Positions 35,815-49,724 of a stretch of 64,000 nt of DNA are shown here, piece by piece. The stretch comes from Eopsaltria australis (taxonomy: Eukaryota; Chordata; Aves; Passeriformes; Petroicidae): the NCBI GenBank assembly GCA_034509425.1, contig JAVTVJ010000033.1:5825001-5889000 (forward strand). The letters run 5' to 3'. The number at the start of each line of letters is the position of its first letter. The stretch's first letter is position 1. The notes below the pieces were generated by a model. That model was not told the DNA's origin. It did not search any database and saw only the letters and a list, made by a program, of their open reading frames with translations. The translations under genes and the position numbers were made by a program.

Positions 35815-38800
35815 ATCTTTCCTTAATCCTCTCTGTTTCTTTCTTCTCGAGGAATGCTCTCATCCCACAGAATTTGTGGTCTTTCTACATGGATTTCTTC
35901 TGACTTTAACATTTATTAATCTATCTTTCAGAATTTCATCAATCTTTTTTTTCCCCCAGTTATCAGGTGCGGAACCTAACCCTGCTAGCATGATTAAAAT
36001 GAAATGTTTGTGCCTTTGGTAAACTTCTCCTCTTTTCTCCTCTGCATCCTCTGTTTGTGTCTATTTGGATTCTTTATTCTCTCTCTTACTTCAACCCCTT
36101 TCATGTAGGAAATGGAGCAAAGGTACTCTTATCAGAACTACTCAATTCATCCTTTCTCATTAGAAGTGTGACAAAATAAGGCAAATATTCATGTCTAAAT
36201 CGTCTAACAGAGGAAACAGTTTTGGATTAAAAAAAGGAATGAGAATAAAGGATTTTCCACGGGTTGGGTTTTTTTACATGACTTCACAATGTTGTTTTCT
36301 CTGTGCCATGTTTTTCTAATTCTCTTTAGATCTTCACAAGTTTTCGTTTTGAGCTTGAGAAACTGAAGAGCAAAGCTAGTATCTTTTTACTAATAAACAG
36401 CTTGGAAAATTTCAGTAGAAAAAACTTGGAAGAGAATGTGCAATTATAGCTAATCAGAATATATAGAGTACAGGATTTTTTTATAAAACTAGTCAGTGAT
36501 TATTTTCATAGATCTTTAAAATTACACCTTCTTATTGTTTCTAATTGTTATGTAAATCTGTGAATGGTTAGCAAAGCCTGCCTTAGTTAATCAGTTGCAC
36601 TCCTAGACTAAATGTTTATAAATAAAAAGCTTCTGATTGTACTGATCAGGCCCCATTATTAAACTGAAGGAAAGAGAATAAGCATTTGTTCTCATTATTG
36701 GTTCGTCCTTACTTTGTTTTTGACTAGACAGTATGTTTGTATCTTGGTTGTTTGAAAAAATAGCATCAGTGTGAAATAAGATAATTTGATGAAAACAGAA
36801 GAACAACTAAAGAAAGTACATGAGTATTTAGATATATGTAACTACACACACCTATGTATATATACACATATATATACATAAAATTAGAGAAGTCTGGTAC
36901 AATGGAAATTATCTTTGCAGCAGTTCTTTTCTTAGAACCTCACTACAGTTACAATATTAATTTCAGTAATACTGAATTAACCTCATGAATTAATTTCAGT
37001 CCTTCAGTATCTGAATGATCGGTTTCTGTGATGCACTGTAACATATAAATCAGACATATGTCTTATCTATGATCCCATGGAAATAACTAAATTTCTAATG
37101 ATTAAAGTATTAATTAATATATTTAAATGGAACTTGTCAAAAAAGAGCCTTAGCCTAAGGCTTGGAAACAAGTTCATGTTTTGGCTGTTAGAACAATTAC
37201 AATTTTGTGCAAGTCACAAAACACTCAAAGTAAAGATTCCTACTTAGCAGGAACTTTTTTTTTCTGAGTACTTGCTTATCCCCAGAGGAATTTGGAAGCA
37301 CTCTTAGGTCCTAGGATTCCCACACAATAGAGTAGGACATTCAGACAAAGGTACAATTTCACACAAAAGTTATGACTCAGGTCTATCCTTCTCAACCATA
37401 AAAACAAATCACTATAGATTGTAAATTAGAATTAAACTGTTGCATGTCTAACCTTCATATAGTCAAAATCACACTTATAATCGAGATATATCAAGCAGTA
37501 AAAGTGTTGCTCCCATTGCTATTATATTCAGCTAGTTAGAATACATTTCACTGTGTTATTTTGAGAATTTTGTAAACCTGTCTTCAGCATTGATGACTGA
37601 CTTTATTTCTTTGTGTCAAATTGTAATGGGAATCCAGTGAAAACGTGAATAAGTAGGAGCTGAAATTCAAATAATTTTACTTTCCAAAAAAGGTGATAAA
37701 AATATCACCAGAATAAAAAAAAAGTAAAATACAATAAAGTACAGTAAGATAAAGCAAAAGTATGTGAAATGTTGAGATGCATTATTATGTTGTTAATTTT
37801 TGAGAAACGTACAGATGGAAGATTGTGTAGATATTTAAATTCTTTACCAACAGAGACAAGAGGCGGGGTTCATCAGGAGACTACACCTTAGCCCATGGCC
37901 AATGACCAAATTTCTATTAGAATATTTTGACTGAAGACTTTAAACACTTGAGAAATTTGTGTGTTACAAATGTACAAAATAAAGAAAAAAATATTAAGTA
38001 AAAAAAAAAGAATAAGGCATAAATGTAAAGAGCAAAGACAAGGACTCTGTGAGAAAACAGGAGAATGATCTCTTTCCACTGATAGTTGAGATGTTTTCCT
38101 TTCATTGAGCACAGAGTTCATAAGAAATCTGAATATTTATGTATATTCCCTCATACCCAGTAAATTATTTCTCCTTTATAAACTGTTTGTGAGCTATACT
38201 GAAAATTAATTAAATTATTAAATTAAACTATTTCCATGATTGCAGCTTCCATATTGATTTAAGTCACACTTAATTAGAGGAGAAGGGGTAAAAAGACTTT
38301 TCTTTTTTCATACAAGCTGATCATCATTTTATTTTTCCAGTTCTTCCCCTCATTCTGCCAGTATCCTTCCTTAGTACTATCTAGCCTATTCTTTCACTAT
38401 TTCCCAAAAACCCATACTCCATTATTCCAAATAAGTCCCAACTTATTTCCAAATATGCTGTATTTCTTTCTGCTAATGATATAGAGTCTGTAGGTTTACA
38501 ATTGTGAGGCACACAGTGTGCATATGGGAGAAATATATATAGTTACACTGGGATTTTTTGGTATGTATTACATGGATCTTTCACATAGAAAAGAGTCTTA
38601 TCAGAGATTGTAAGTCTTCTCCTTTCTTTTAATAAAGAACTCTTGGGAAATGACGGCAATTTTACATGCTTCAATGACCAATTTTTTTTTCAAACACATT
38701 ACAAAACGTACTTTTTATTTAGAAAAAAAGAGTGACATCCTTAGCTTCTTAAAATTGTAAAAAGCTTTGGCATTCACTGTTCCAGCAGATAATATTCCAA

Positions 38801-39939
38801 GTATATGTAAAAGTAAAAAAACCTATAGTTTCTGTTCTGATTTCTGCATATTTTTAATTCACATTTTTTGAGGCACCGGAATAACAGAAATTTCACTACA
38901 GGAAATAAAAATAAAATATAATGTAATATAACTGAAATACCTTTTTTATTATTTAAAGAACCAAATAAAATAAGCTTATTTCACTTGTATGTAGAAGAGA
39001 TATTTTAAGGTGGCTGGTATGAGTTTTCAATATAATTTAGTGTCATTCTAATATAACTTGCAAGATGTTTTAAGGTCAAAACAGAGTTTTTATTTTTTCT
39101 TGTCTCAACACACATTATTTAAATACCTGAGAAACAGGCTAGAAAAAAGGAAGATAAAATTCTGAGTCTGAATGTCTTATACTGTATCTTCAAATGCAGA
39201 GTGTGCCTGCTGTTCCTCCCTGGGGTAGGGCCAGGAGCAGCACAGGGAATGTCCCATCTGGAATGCATGCTCTGATACAGGTGCTGTGCTGCTAAGTAGA
39301 AGGGATGCAAAAAAATGCAAACAAGCTTTTTTGCACCCAGGATGAGAACAGAAGATAAACAACATCTCCTGAAAGAGTTGTAAGAGGCAACAGCCTGAGT
39401 CCAATAACAGTGGGAAGGAAGGAAAGCTAAGACAAGACAGAAGGAAGAAGGTAAGAAGAGCTCTCAGGAGGGCTTTTGAAAGCAAGAGAATTTTCTGCTC
39501 TTCACTTGTAACTGATGAGAAAATATTCATGGTTCTTGAAATTGAGAAGGAGGAGCACTCAATTCTGCATGACTAAACAGTTTTGTTTCGCTTTGTTTAT
39601 TTTTTTAATACATTTTTGTTTTGTTGTTTTTTCTTGGTTTGTTCGTTTTTTATGTTATGGTTTGTTTTAATTTGTTTGTTTTTTCCCACTGTAATTTCTT
39701 CTTTATTCAAGGGAAAGAGGACGGCAGGAACATTTATATGCAGTAATAGAACACCTGCCTGCATATCTATTTGGCCTATTAAGGCATATTTTGATGAAGG
39801 AGGATACTGGCAATAGATTAAAATAAACCTAAAAAGACTGGTAAACCAAAACTTAGTTATCTAGTAAGAAAAGATTTGACATGAGATGACTGGATGATGG
39901 GCACAAAGATCCAACACTATATAAGAGGAGGGTCTCATG
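35815..39939. other. AT-rich unique sequence
   Basis: No gene is recognised. It holds a TA/CA-rich alternating tract at about 36832-36883, a 17-bp palindrome at 37146-37162, and T/G-rich low-complexity sequence at about 39583-39690. A patch at 39190-39480 is somewhat GC-richer and purine-rich but matches nothing I know. Confidence 0.55.
37146..37162. other. 17-bp near-perfect palindrome
   Basis: Arms AGCCTTAG and CTAAGGCT around a single C. No neighbouring feature explains it. Confidence 0.6.
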
Positions 39940-40890
39940 GAATAAGGTGGACTCAGTCCTTCTCAGAAGAGAGAACATTCAGCAGCTCTTTTCATGCATC
40001 TGTACAGTAACACAAAGCACTTAACAAAATAAAGAGCAAGAAGTAGAAATTCTGCACTGAGACAAGTTTGTGCAACAATGGGAATCACAGAAACTTGGCA
40101 CAATAGCACGACAGGTGCTCTACAGGAATGAGTGTAGACGGTAAAAGAAGAATAGAGATAGAGGAGAGAGTGTCACATTCTGTGTAACACAGCTCCCTGC
40201 CTGCACAGGACTCCAGCATGAAGTCAGAGACAATTTTTTTTTTGTATCTCTAGATGAAAATCAGAAGATTCTGTGGTCAGATATCTAGTTTTGTTCATGT
40301 GGCAAAGAGGATGGACTCAAGAAGTCAGACAATTTTGGAAGAACGCTTATTTTACTAAGGAAGAAACTTTTTCATGAACTAAAATGTAAAAAGGAAACTT
40401 ACAGGAAATTAACAGACAACAGAGGTGGTAAAAGGTCTGTAAATCATCGCTAAGCATTCTAATGTTTTTGAATGTTTGATCATTTTATTCACCTGAGGGT
40501 GTTGAAAGAACTGGCTGATGGAATTGGACTACTGCTGTCATTCATTTATGAAAAATCACACTATTCAGGAGTTATCACCTCAGAAAATCATGCTATATCT
40601 ATTTTAAAGGAGAACTCAACAACCTAAAAGCCATTTAATTTCACTTCAGTCCTTAGTAAGAAGGGAAGCATGTTATCTCAGAGTGCATTCACAAATGTAT
40701 CACGGGCAGGAAAGTAATATAGTTTACAAAGCCAAATTTTCTTGACCAAACTAAGTGTCTTCTATTGCTAAATGATGGGGTACCAGGAGAAAGAGATACC
40801 AGGTGGCCCATCTCAACTTCAAGATGGTTTTTTCCTACCTCAGTCCCATATGGAAGCTGAGGCTGCATAAACAGTGACCTAGAGGAGCAA
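39940..40890 (+). mobile_element. CR1 LINE ORF2 relic, endonuclease to early reverse transcriptase
   Basis: Degraded CR1 ORF2 on the plus strand. At 40075-40104 one frame reads TMGITETWHN, matching the conserved endonuclease motif (GITETW) of CR1-type LINEs. Further right come a segment like the linker before reverse transcriptase (40345-40420, ELKCKKETYRK-like), one like the start of reverse transcriptase (40500-40575, KELADGI...) and one matching the block that codes for LTNLV-FYDG in CR1 (40735-40785). Several internal deletions and frame changes are present. Unusually it has no CR1 3' end at its right: the homology stops near 40890, close to where the fragment at 45310 begins. Confidence 0.75.
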
Positions 40891-43800
40891 AAATTTGCCT
40901 TAACTGTGATATCTTCATGGGATTATGAGTTACAACACAGAACACAGTTACTTCTGTATTGGCAGATGAGGAAGGAGTGAGGTTATTCAGGGTACCTCAG
41001 TGACATGAGGTGCCTATGTGTGTACAACTGAATCAAGCTGCAGGTAATCAGCTTAGACCTATAAATGCCAAAAGTTAAGTGAAATAAATCCCACTCTTCT
41101 TTTCTGTTTCAAACACTCTTTAATAAGAAACAGCAAAATCAAAATGAGGCAGAAATTATAAAATGTTGATGGCTAAAGCAGGAACTGAAATAACACCCCA
41201 CATTCTGCATTGTGGAAATACTTGCATTTTGTTACAATTTTCTCTGGCAAGGCTCAGAACTGTCATTTTCAATTGTATTAGAAAGGAATAATATCCTCTT
41301 ATTTTATATTAGAAGCAACTAAAAAATAAAGCATAATACCACAGGGATGTTAATGAACCAGTTTCAATGAGTTAGCGTCAACTGAATTCTTTGAACAATT
41401 TCCGAAGTTCACATTTTTTTATTGGTATTATCTTTTGTGCTGCTGAGGCTTTTTTGGATTCTTATTCATAAAAGGTACTGATTTATGCTTCCACCTGGAA
41501 GTTTTTATTTCTCATTTTTGTAATATATTTATATATTTTTAAATGGTGTAAAAATCACACCTCTATATTGTGAAAATCCTTGAAAACTGTATGAAGTCCA
41601 GTCCTTCCAGTATTACACGAATAATGGAATGAGTACACACTTCATGATTGTCAAATCTCAGAGAACTGAAAAAACACACATTCTCCAGAATATCTATGCA
41701 AACCACAAGCAGTTTTAAAGGTTCTTGAAACTACTTACACATCCTCTTATGATGCAATATTCTGTTTAATATAATTTTGTATTTCTCTAGTTTATTAACT
41801 GACAAAGTTAAATGATAGCTCAATGTCTCCCTTATATATATTTCATGTAATGTTAACTAGAAATACATTTTATATTCCAGAGCTCAAAAGGACATTAAGT
41901 TGCTGGTTCATCAGAGGAGTTAGGCAACCAGCTGCTCTTACTTGATGTTTGCCTATTGATTGTGCCTAATAATTACAAGTCCCTGTGTACTAAGTGAAAA
42001 AATATATAAATATGTTTATCCAAGATTTTTTTGTGCCTCATGCATCTGTATGAATATACAGGTAGAAAAAATTATCTGCTGTCATCTTAATTTTTAATTC
42101 TCACTGGGAAGAATCTCGAATGATTAAAATAAGAATGAGGCTGAAAAAATCCCAGCAATAGATCATCTTTTATATCTCTGTCTCAAGCTAGCATTATTTA
42201 TTCTGTATCTCTCTGAAGATCAGAAGAAAACAACTTACTAAGTACTGTAATGTCACTCTACTGCATACTTTGCCTGCTATAACAACCATCAGAAAATAAA
42301 CTGCTCAACTTAGGTGCTCTCAGTTCTTTTGTACTACGAGCCAACATTACTCATACCTCCACATCAACAGCCAACAGGATGCCATTTTTGTCACCACCAA
42401 CAGCTAGTCTGATAGCATCCTGACACTGTATGCTGGATTCTAAGCATGTTTTAATTATTCATTCCTTCAGCAGAGAGAACTCTCCCGCTGTCTGTATCTA
42501 CAGGCAAGCACAAACACCAGACCCAGCGTCATTTGCTACTGCACCTCTTTTCCTAAAAAGAGATGCAGAATTTTCCGCTTTTTGAATCAATTGATGCTCT
42601 GCTTCAGCTTTATCTTCCATTGAAAAGCCAGCTCCCTGATTTTCTTGGTCTGAAAAGGGACAAGCTGTGTTTTTCCTTCTTTTAGATGCTTATGGTAAAG
42701 AAATTGCTATTCATTTCAAAGCTCAAAAGTTTTATTTGATGAAACTTCTGTAATGAAAGAAAACCATGTTAACTGCAAATGGAAAACATCTCTCATAAAA
42801 AAAAATCATAATTTCATTTTTTTTTTTTATAACAGTCCTTGAAATTTCCCCATGGAAAATGACCACCATTTTTTAACATCCATTTCTCTTTATTTCAATA
42901 TGCTAACTTGGCCTCTAAAAAACTACCATGTTCATAATATATGAATATGGAGCGTTTATTATATGAAAAGTCTTTACATCTTCTTATGAGGGCCAGATCT
43001 AAGGAAGAGGTAAAAAATCAGTATTACCTGAAATTACAATAGCACCTGAAATCTTGCAGTCCTATGGCTTATAGTATAAACTGTAGTGAGAAGCCCTAAA
43101 ATCTGCTAATCAGCTTCTGTATAGCCTCTCTATTTCTATGACAATTTTCTAAGCCTTGCACCAGTTTGAATTTGTTTCTTTAATGTGGTTGATCAAAATT
43201 ATATGCAATGTTTTAATTCCTCTGTAATACCTGTGTTTTCTCATTTCTATTGAAAATGTTGACTGATGCACATGAGCTATGTATATCTTTTTAAGACCAA
43301 TTTATATTGATGATTTTTAGCTATTTCCTAAAAGACAAGAAAACACCACGATCTTTTGAAGGTAGGTATAAAAAACCCCACTGTGTGTCATTGCACCCTA
43401 CTAAATACAAGCTTCCTCTAAACAATAACAACCCTGCCCCCATTTCTATATACTTCCTGAGTTAATAATTCTTTCTGTGAGGGGAAACACATAATTCTAT
43501 GCTCCAGTCTGGGCTGAAAGAGAAAACACTGCTGATTACAAGTGGCTCGTATTAGGAATTCTTAGAGTCAATACTTGGATGTGACTGAGGTACGTGTAAA
43601 ATTTCCTCATGCCCACATGCAAACAAACAAACATTATGGTAACGCATAATTTTTTCTTTCAACTATCTCCTTGTTCTTCTCAATAAAACAGAAAAAAGGT
43701 CTTGGTTAATCTATTACCAAACAATCTTGATTGGTTTAGATCTTTCCTAGCTCCCATTTCCATAATGTAACTTCCTACAAAGTCAAGCAATTTTTTTCTC

Positions 43801-45309
43801 CATAATACACATATTCTCCTTCGTATTTTAAATTGCTCTAATCTTGTGTCATCAAAAAGATTTGATAATATATCCCTGCTTTCTTTTTTCCAGGTTAATT
43901 AACAGAATAATAACACTTATTTGAAACTTATTTGAAACCTCTCCTGGATGAATTTCACTGTTAGTATTTCTTTATCCCTGTGTTCTTTTGTCTTACAGCA
44001 AAACTTGTCACTGTTCTTGTAACCAATTATTTTCTTATTGCATATAATTTGTGGAGCAGGCATATATCACATGCCTAATTCAAATAGAATAAATCCACTG
44101 AGTTTTATTTAGCCAGGGGAAAAAAACAAGCTCCCCCCCCAAAAAAAAACCTAACAAACCCCCAAACTGAAGGTCAGTCTTTATTATGCAGATGCTGTTT
44201 TCTAAAATATCTAATTTATTAAGATTTGCCTTTTCAAAAAACTGCAGCTGCACCCCTACATTTGCTACGGCTACCCTTTCATATGAATCAAGTCACTGAT
44301 TTCTAGAACATTTTGTTTTCTATGAAAAATTTTACAAGGTCCGCTTTGATTACTAAAAATAAATGAAATACTTTATTCGGAACACTCCCATAATGCTAGG
44401 ATAAACAGATTAACAAAATTATTAATACTATTTCTTAATCTGTATTTTTAGAATTATGATTTTAGTACCATGTCTGCTTCCAGTAATTAAAATTTCAATA
44501 TGCCAATATCTAAATGTGAAAATTACTCTTTTTTGTCCTAGTTCTTTGTCCAAAATTGTGGTTCTGAAACTAACCTTATAAATTTTCTCCTAAATTTAAA
44601 AATCTTTTTACTACATCTGTTTTCACTCCTTTATTTATGTGCATATCCATGTGCATGCAGATCTACACTTTTCAATTTATTTCCATTTTTCTGAAAATTT
44701 GTTCTTCAATACCAGTATTCCAACTGCAACTGCTAGATTACTGTTTTTTGCCTTTTTTGTAACACTCAGGTACCATTCAATAGTTTTAGGTTTGTGAATG
44801 TCCTTCCAACAAAGTATATATTTGGGGAGTTTCTTTGATGTGTATATACATGTTGCATTTCTGAAAAAAACAAACTACCCAACCAAACCAGACCAAAGAA
44901 AATACTTAAAAAAAAATTCTTCCAAATCTTTAGGAGCAGTACAATACCTTATTTATTGTAAGGAATGAATGTGTTTAGATTTCAAAAACAGCAGAAAGTC
45001 TGTTGCAGAGAGTCTACAAAAGCTGAAGCTGTGTTACAGAGACTGTTCTATTATAACTTTTGTGATTAGAAATATCTAGGCATCTAAAATCATAGGAAAA
45101 TTTAGAAACCATAGCAGGGAAATTCAAAGCTCATAGACCCAGGGCACCAGCTATAAACCTAAAGTTGTGCTACACTTATATTTTGCAAATGTATAAGGCA
45201 GATTTATCATCGGGCTCTTGACTAATCAACAGGCCCTCCTGAAAGAAAGTTGTAGGTATTTGAAACAAAACATGAATAGAAAGAAAAGGAAGAGATGCTG
45301 AAGTTGTCC
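40891..45309. other. AT-rich sequence between two CR1 pieces
   Basis: No gene, LTR or LINE is recognised in this 4.4 kb. It contains T/A runs and a C8A9 tract at about 44133-44150. Because the CR1 homology on either side looks continuous, the segment may have been inserted or moved into the element, but no terminal repeats or target duplication are evident at the edges. Confidence 0.5.
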
Positions 45310-45890
45310 TGATGGGAAGATGGGGTATAAAAACTGCCTGAAAGGCTGGGTTGAGTGGGTGACAATGACTGGAACAAAGTCTAGATGGAGGCCAGGGACT
45401 AGCAGTGAACCTGAGGGGTCAGTATTGGCTCCAGTATTGTGTAACATCATTGTTAAAGATCTGGATAATGGGGCAGGCAGCTGACTGAACATGAGCTCAT
45501 GTGCTCATGTGGCCAAGAAAGCCAATGGCATCCTAGCCTGTATCATCAATAGTGTGGCCAGCAGGATCAGGGCAGTGTTTATCCCCTGTACTCAGCTCTG
45601 GTGAGACCACACCTCAAATCTTGCTCTCAGTTCTGGACCCCTCAGGGGAGACCCTATCACTCTACAACTCCCTGGAAGGACATTGTAGAAAGGCGGAGGC
45701 TGTTTTTTTCTGCCAGTTAACAAGTTACAGGACAAGAGGAAATTACTTCAAGCTGCACCAAGGGCTGTTCAGGCTGGACATCTTGAAGAATTTCCTCACT
45801 GAAAGGGCTGTTAAGTGTTGGAACAGATTGCCCAGGGGTGTGGTGGAGTCATCTTCCTTGTAAGTGTTCAAGTCACTGGACAGGACATGT
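45310..45890 (+). mobile_element. CR1 LINE fragment, late reverse transcriptase to 3' region
   Basis: Plus-strand CR1. It starts in the segment coding for the middle of reverse transcriptase (GATGGGAAGATGGGGTATAA, then GGGTCAGTATTGG and AACATCATTGTTAAAGATCT). It jumps across a deletion at about 45476-45492 to GTGGCCAAGAAAGCC, continues to GTTCTGGACCCCTCA, jumps a second deletion near 45645, and resumes with GGAGACC through AACAGATTGCCCAGG to about 45890. The true 3' end and octamer tail are absent. A 103-codon plus frame at 45552-45863 is the remaining ORF2 C-terminal part, broken by the deletions. Confidence 0.9.
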
Positions 45891-46353
45891 GGAAATGTTA
45901 AGTTCCTACATTTTCAAGAGAATTTGGTTTTTAGATCTGGAATTGTTAGCAGTTTTGTGCACTAAAGAATGACCTTAACCAATTGTGCTTTCCTGTTGAC
46001 TTTCAACCACTGTACATGGATATAGAAATTCCTTGTTTCTTTGCCTGAATAAATTTAATTATACACTCAGATTCACTCAGTCAATCTCAGTTGAGAATCT
46101 CCAAGTAAGAGATACTTACTGACATTTCATCCTTATTAAGCATTGCACATTGTTATTGTGAATTAACCACATCCATATTCTAAGTGCTTCAGAGGGAAAC
46201 TTCATCTCTCATGTTGTGAAAATCTTGTTTGTATTTGAGCTTCAGATGACCCTCTTTAAATTTCTCTACTGGAACTCAGAGAATGCCCTAAGGAAATTCT
46301 GTTCTGAATGTTCAAACCCAGCATCAAATTACCACAAAAGAACCCCAAAATAC

Positions 46354-46373
46354 AAAAAAAAAAAAAAAAAAAA
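46354..46373. repeat. Poly-A run (20)
   Basis: Uninterrupted A run. The sequence to its left shows no recognisable retrocopy or SINE. Confidence 0.9.
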
Positions 46374-47220
46374 TTCAAAATTTCCAGCTAAAATCTACAA
46401 CACTCTTGTTTCTTATAATGTAGAACAGAGATTTATATAAAAATTAATTTCAAACCTAACAAGCATCATTAGTTTAACCAAGTCTAAAAATTAGTATTAT
46501 CATGTTCCAGTGTTCCAGCTAATTATCTGGTCAAAAAAGAGGTACAGAGAGACATTCAGTGGGAGTGGCTTTTGTATGTATTTAACAGAATAAAGGACAA
46601 GAACAAAATGGAAATCAACAAAATTAGTATTCAAGCTGTGATAGATGTAGTAATATTTGCCTTGGAAGTATTGTAATTTTTAATTAACTAGCAATAATGG
46701 ATTAGTTAAAAATTAAGGAAAATTAAGCTGATTGTGGAAAATCACTCAAAACTCCTTTGATTTCTTTAAGCTTAGAGAAGCATAAAATTTCTTCCATCAT
46801 TTACTTTATATTCTGGTGTTCTGCTCCTTAGCAAACAAAGCCAACCTTTTACCTCAAGGGACATATACTTAATGACACGACAACAAATTTGTTTTACTTT
46901 CTACCTCAGGCCACAAAGCAAGATTAAGTTGAAGATGTATTTTTTATTTACTTCTATTTTCCCCTAGCTTCCTAGCAATAATGCAAACAGGGAAAAACAG
47001 GAGGAAAAAACTCCAGTTTTAAATAGCAAGAGACAGAAAAAGTGGCAAGAAAAGAGTGTATAAGTGCTTAATATAGAAGAAACAGACCTACTTGAAATTG
47101 GAAAAGGTGTGAGGGTATTGTATTGCTTTTGTAGATTAGGTGAGTGTGAAAAGGTAACCTATGATGAGGTGTATAACACAGTTAAGCTTCATAAGGAGAT
47201 AGGGATTCAAGCTGGAGTTC

Positions 47221-47235
47221 GGGGCGGGGCGGGGT
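47221..47235. repeat. (GGGGC)n short repeat, GC-box-like
   Basis: Nearly three GGGGC units, which also make overlapping GGGCGG motifs of the Sp1 type. It is isolated in AT-rich DNA with no CpG island or gene start nearby, so a promoter role is not supported. Confidence 0.7.
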
Positions 47236-49292
47236 GCGGATGAAAGAAAATGCACATATAAAAATCACATTAAAGGATGACTTGATATGGCATCTGTGTT
47301 CTGTTCCTCAGGGCCCAATGAAATGATTCACCAGAGCATGCCAAAGGACTTAGGGGAAGTCACTTAGAATCACTCCAATATCTCTAAGAACTCAAGAGAA
47401 TAGATGGGGGTCACAGAGGACTAAGAAATTGAATGTGTTTGTCTATGATGTTTGGCAGGGGATGGAGATTTATTCTTTTTCTTATGGACTGTAAGAGTAG
47501 ATGTGACATATCAAAACCACAGAATGATTGACTCTGTCCCTCAAAACATCTCAAAAATAAACCCAGCTCTCGTTTGTAGTCATTCAAGGTGGCTGGAAAA
47601 TGATTCTCCAATAATAGTTATCAATGGTTTAGAGTACAATTATGAAGCATCCTAAACTGAAGAAAGGGTGTCTCTTAAAGTCAGTTTTTCATAAATGGTA
47701 TGATAGAAAACAGTGTAACTTCTAAAACTTGCTGATGGCATTCAGCCAAATGAAAGATCAGTTTGAAAAAGAGGCTCGGACTTTAAAGTGGTCCTGACAT
47801 ATTTGTTCAGCATCTGTAGTCAGGAAGATGAAATTCAACTAGTACAAAATTAGCATGCTTTATTTCTCAAGAGGGACAAGTACCAGTGGGGAATATCTGA
47901 GTAGGCATCAGAACAGCAGAGGGGAGCTCTAGCAGTAACCATGTATCATGCACTAAATAACTGCCAAAAGTGTGACATGGCTTCAAAATAAGCAAATCGC
48001 ATTTGGGAATATAATAATAAGCTTTTTTATTTTAGAGGCATTCTAGGTCTGGAAAACAGACTGAGAATAAACTTCCCTCCCAGGTAGCTGTGAAAATGAT
48101 TTATCTCCCAGAATCCAGCTCAATTTAGATAGTGAAAGAGTGTAAGAAAGAGTTTAAGGACTAAGCCATCTGACCTTGAACTTCTGCTTGATTCTGGTTG
48201 AAGTCAAATAAAAACCTAAAGAATAAATCCAAAGCAGATACAACCATTTCTCTATCGAGGACACACCAACTACATTTTAGATGTCTGTCTAGAGATAAAT
48301 TTCGCAGTTGAATGCCAAATTGTCCAGGAAGTAAGCTTTCAATGTTTGTCACAACCAAGGACAACTAGCAACACTTGTCTGAACTCCTCTTTCTAACTGT
48401 TTTAAAGGTGGAACTCAAATACAAAAGAAAGAAAAAAAAAATAAAAAAGAAAGAGAAATGACCTATAATCAGGGTGAGAAAAAAAAAACAAAACAACCCA
48501 AACCAGAAAGGGATCTTCTGCTATTTGCTACAAGCATGTCATAGTGGGAAGGCACTAGTGATGAAGTGCTAATTACTTTTGAGGTCCCCATACTATAATG
48601 TCGGGATATAAACAATGTATTTCAGTTTCCTATGCTTTTCCAGAGGCTCAAACCCTGCTGTTAGTATTGTGAACATCTAAGAAACTCGCTTCAGTGGAAA
48701 ATATGAACAATTAAGGTAATGCAGTAAATTGACTGCTTTAAAAAATTTGGTCTTTTTATACATATTTGAGTATTTTATCAGTCTGATTCACCAGATTCAC
48801 TGTGCCACTCTCAGCTGCTTAAATGGCTTATCACCATCAATGAGACATGACCATACTGCAATGATTTCATTGTAGGTAACCAGTGTTTTCCTGATTAACC
48901 ATATTGTGCATTATAAATAGGGATCTACTTTGAAATTATATATAATTGGACTTATTTCTCAATAGACATGATTTATATGCTAAGACTAGGACACCATTGC
49001 ATAAAATACCATGGAAGATTTTTAGACCGTTTCCCATGAGGAAGGTGGGATAATAGCAGAAATATACAAAATATACAGAAAAGATCTAAGGCAAATCAGC
49101 TTTCTCCTGTTCTCAGGATCTGATTAGTAAGTATGGATAGAACAGAGACTACATGTCATCTGGGAGAACATATCCGCTGATAAGGTCTTTTTCTCTATGA
49201 CCACTGTTACTTTCTTTATGGAAAAAGCAAAATCATATTCACTTTAATAAAACTATGTGGACCAAAAAAATTATTCAGAACTATTAACAGAT

Positions 49293-49332
49293 TTCTCAAA
49301 CAAATCATCTTGTTCTCGAACAAATCATCTGC
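49293..49332. repeat. 20-bp tandem duplication
   Basis: Two 20-bp units sharing TTCTC-AACAAATCATCT, with two mismatches. A recent slippage duplication. Confidence 0.8.
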
Positions 49333-49599
49333 TGTGTTTTATACTAAGGGTATAAATATATTCATCATATTACATGCAAAGGCATATCATGTCTGCTAAA
49401 TGTGAAAATACTTATAGTAATGAGATTACAGTATCTCAAAGTAATTTAAGAAATCCACCTTGTTAAACTTCTTTTATGCAGAAATATTTGTATCAGTGTT
49501 TATGGTGGAAAATACAATTAATTTTCCTGTAAAATGAAAGCAGGACCAACATCATTAACACTTTCTTGAGCTATAAGTCATGTTTCTTTTATTTTCTAG

Positions 49600-49724
49600 C
49601 TGAATTGGAAATTCGAAGTCAAAACAGACACTGTTGGCATTCAAGGTCTCGCTCAAAACAGCCAGTCCTGCACATTTGTTATCTGTTTGCACCGAAGTCA
49701 CATTTGACCTTGGCTAAGAACTAA
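49600..49724 (+). other. Possible small terminal exon, unrecognised
   Basis: A pyrimidine-rich tract ends in TTTTCTAG at 49592-49599. It is followed by 40 open codons from 49602 to a TAA at 49722-49724, and an ATTAAA polyadenylation-type hexamer at 49759-49764. The peptide has an arginine/serine-rich middle (HSRSRSKQ). I know no protein with it. These signals are weak individually and common in AT-rich DNA. Confidence 0.15.
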
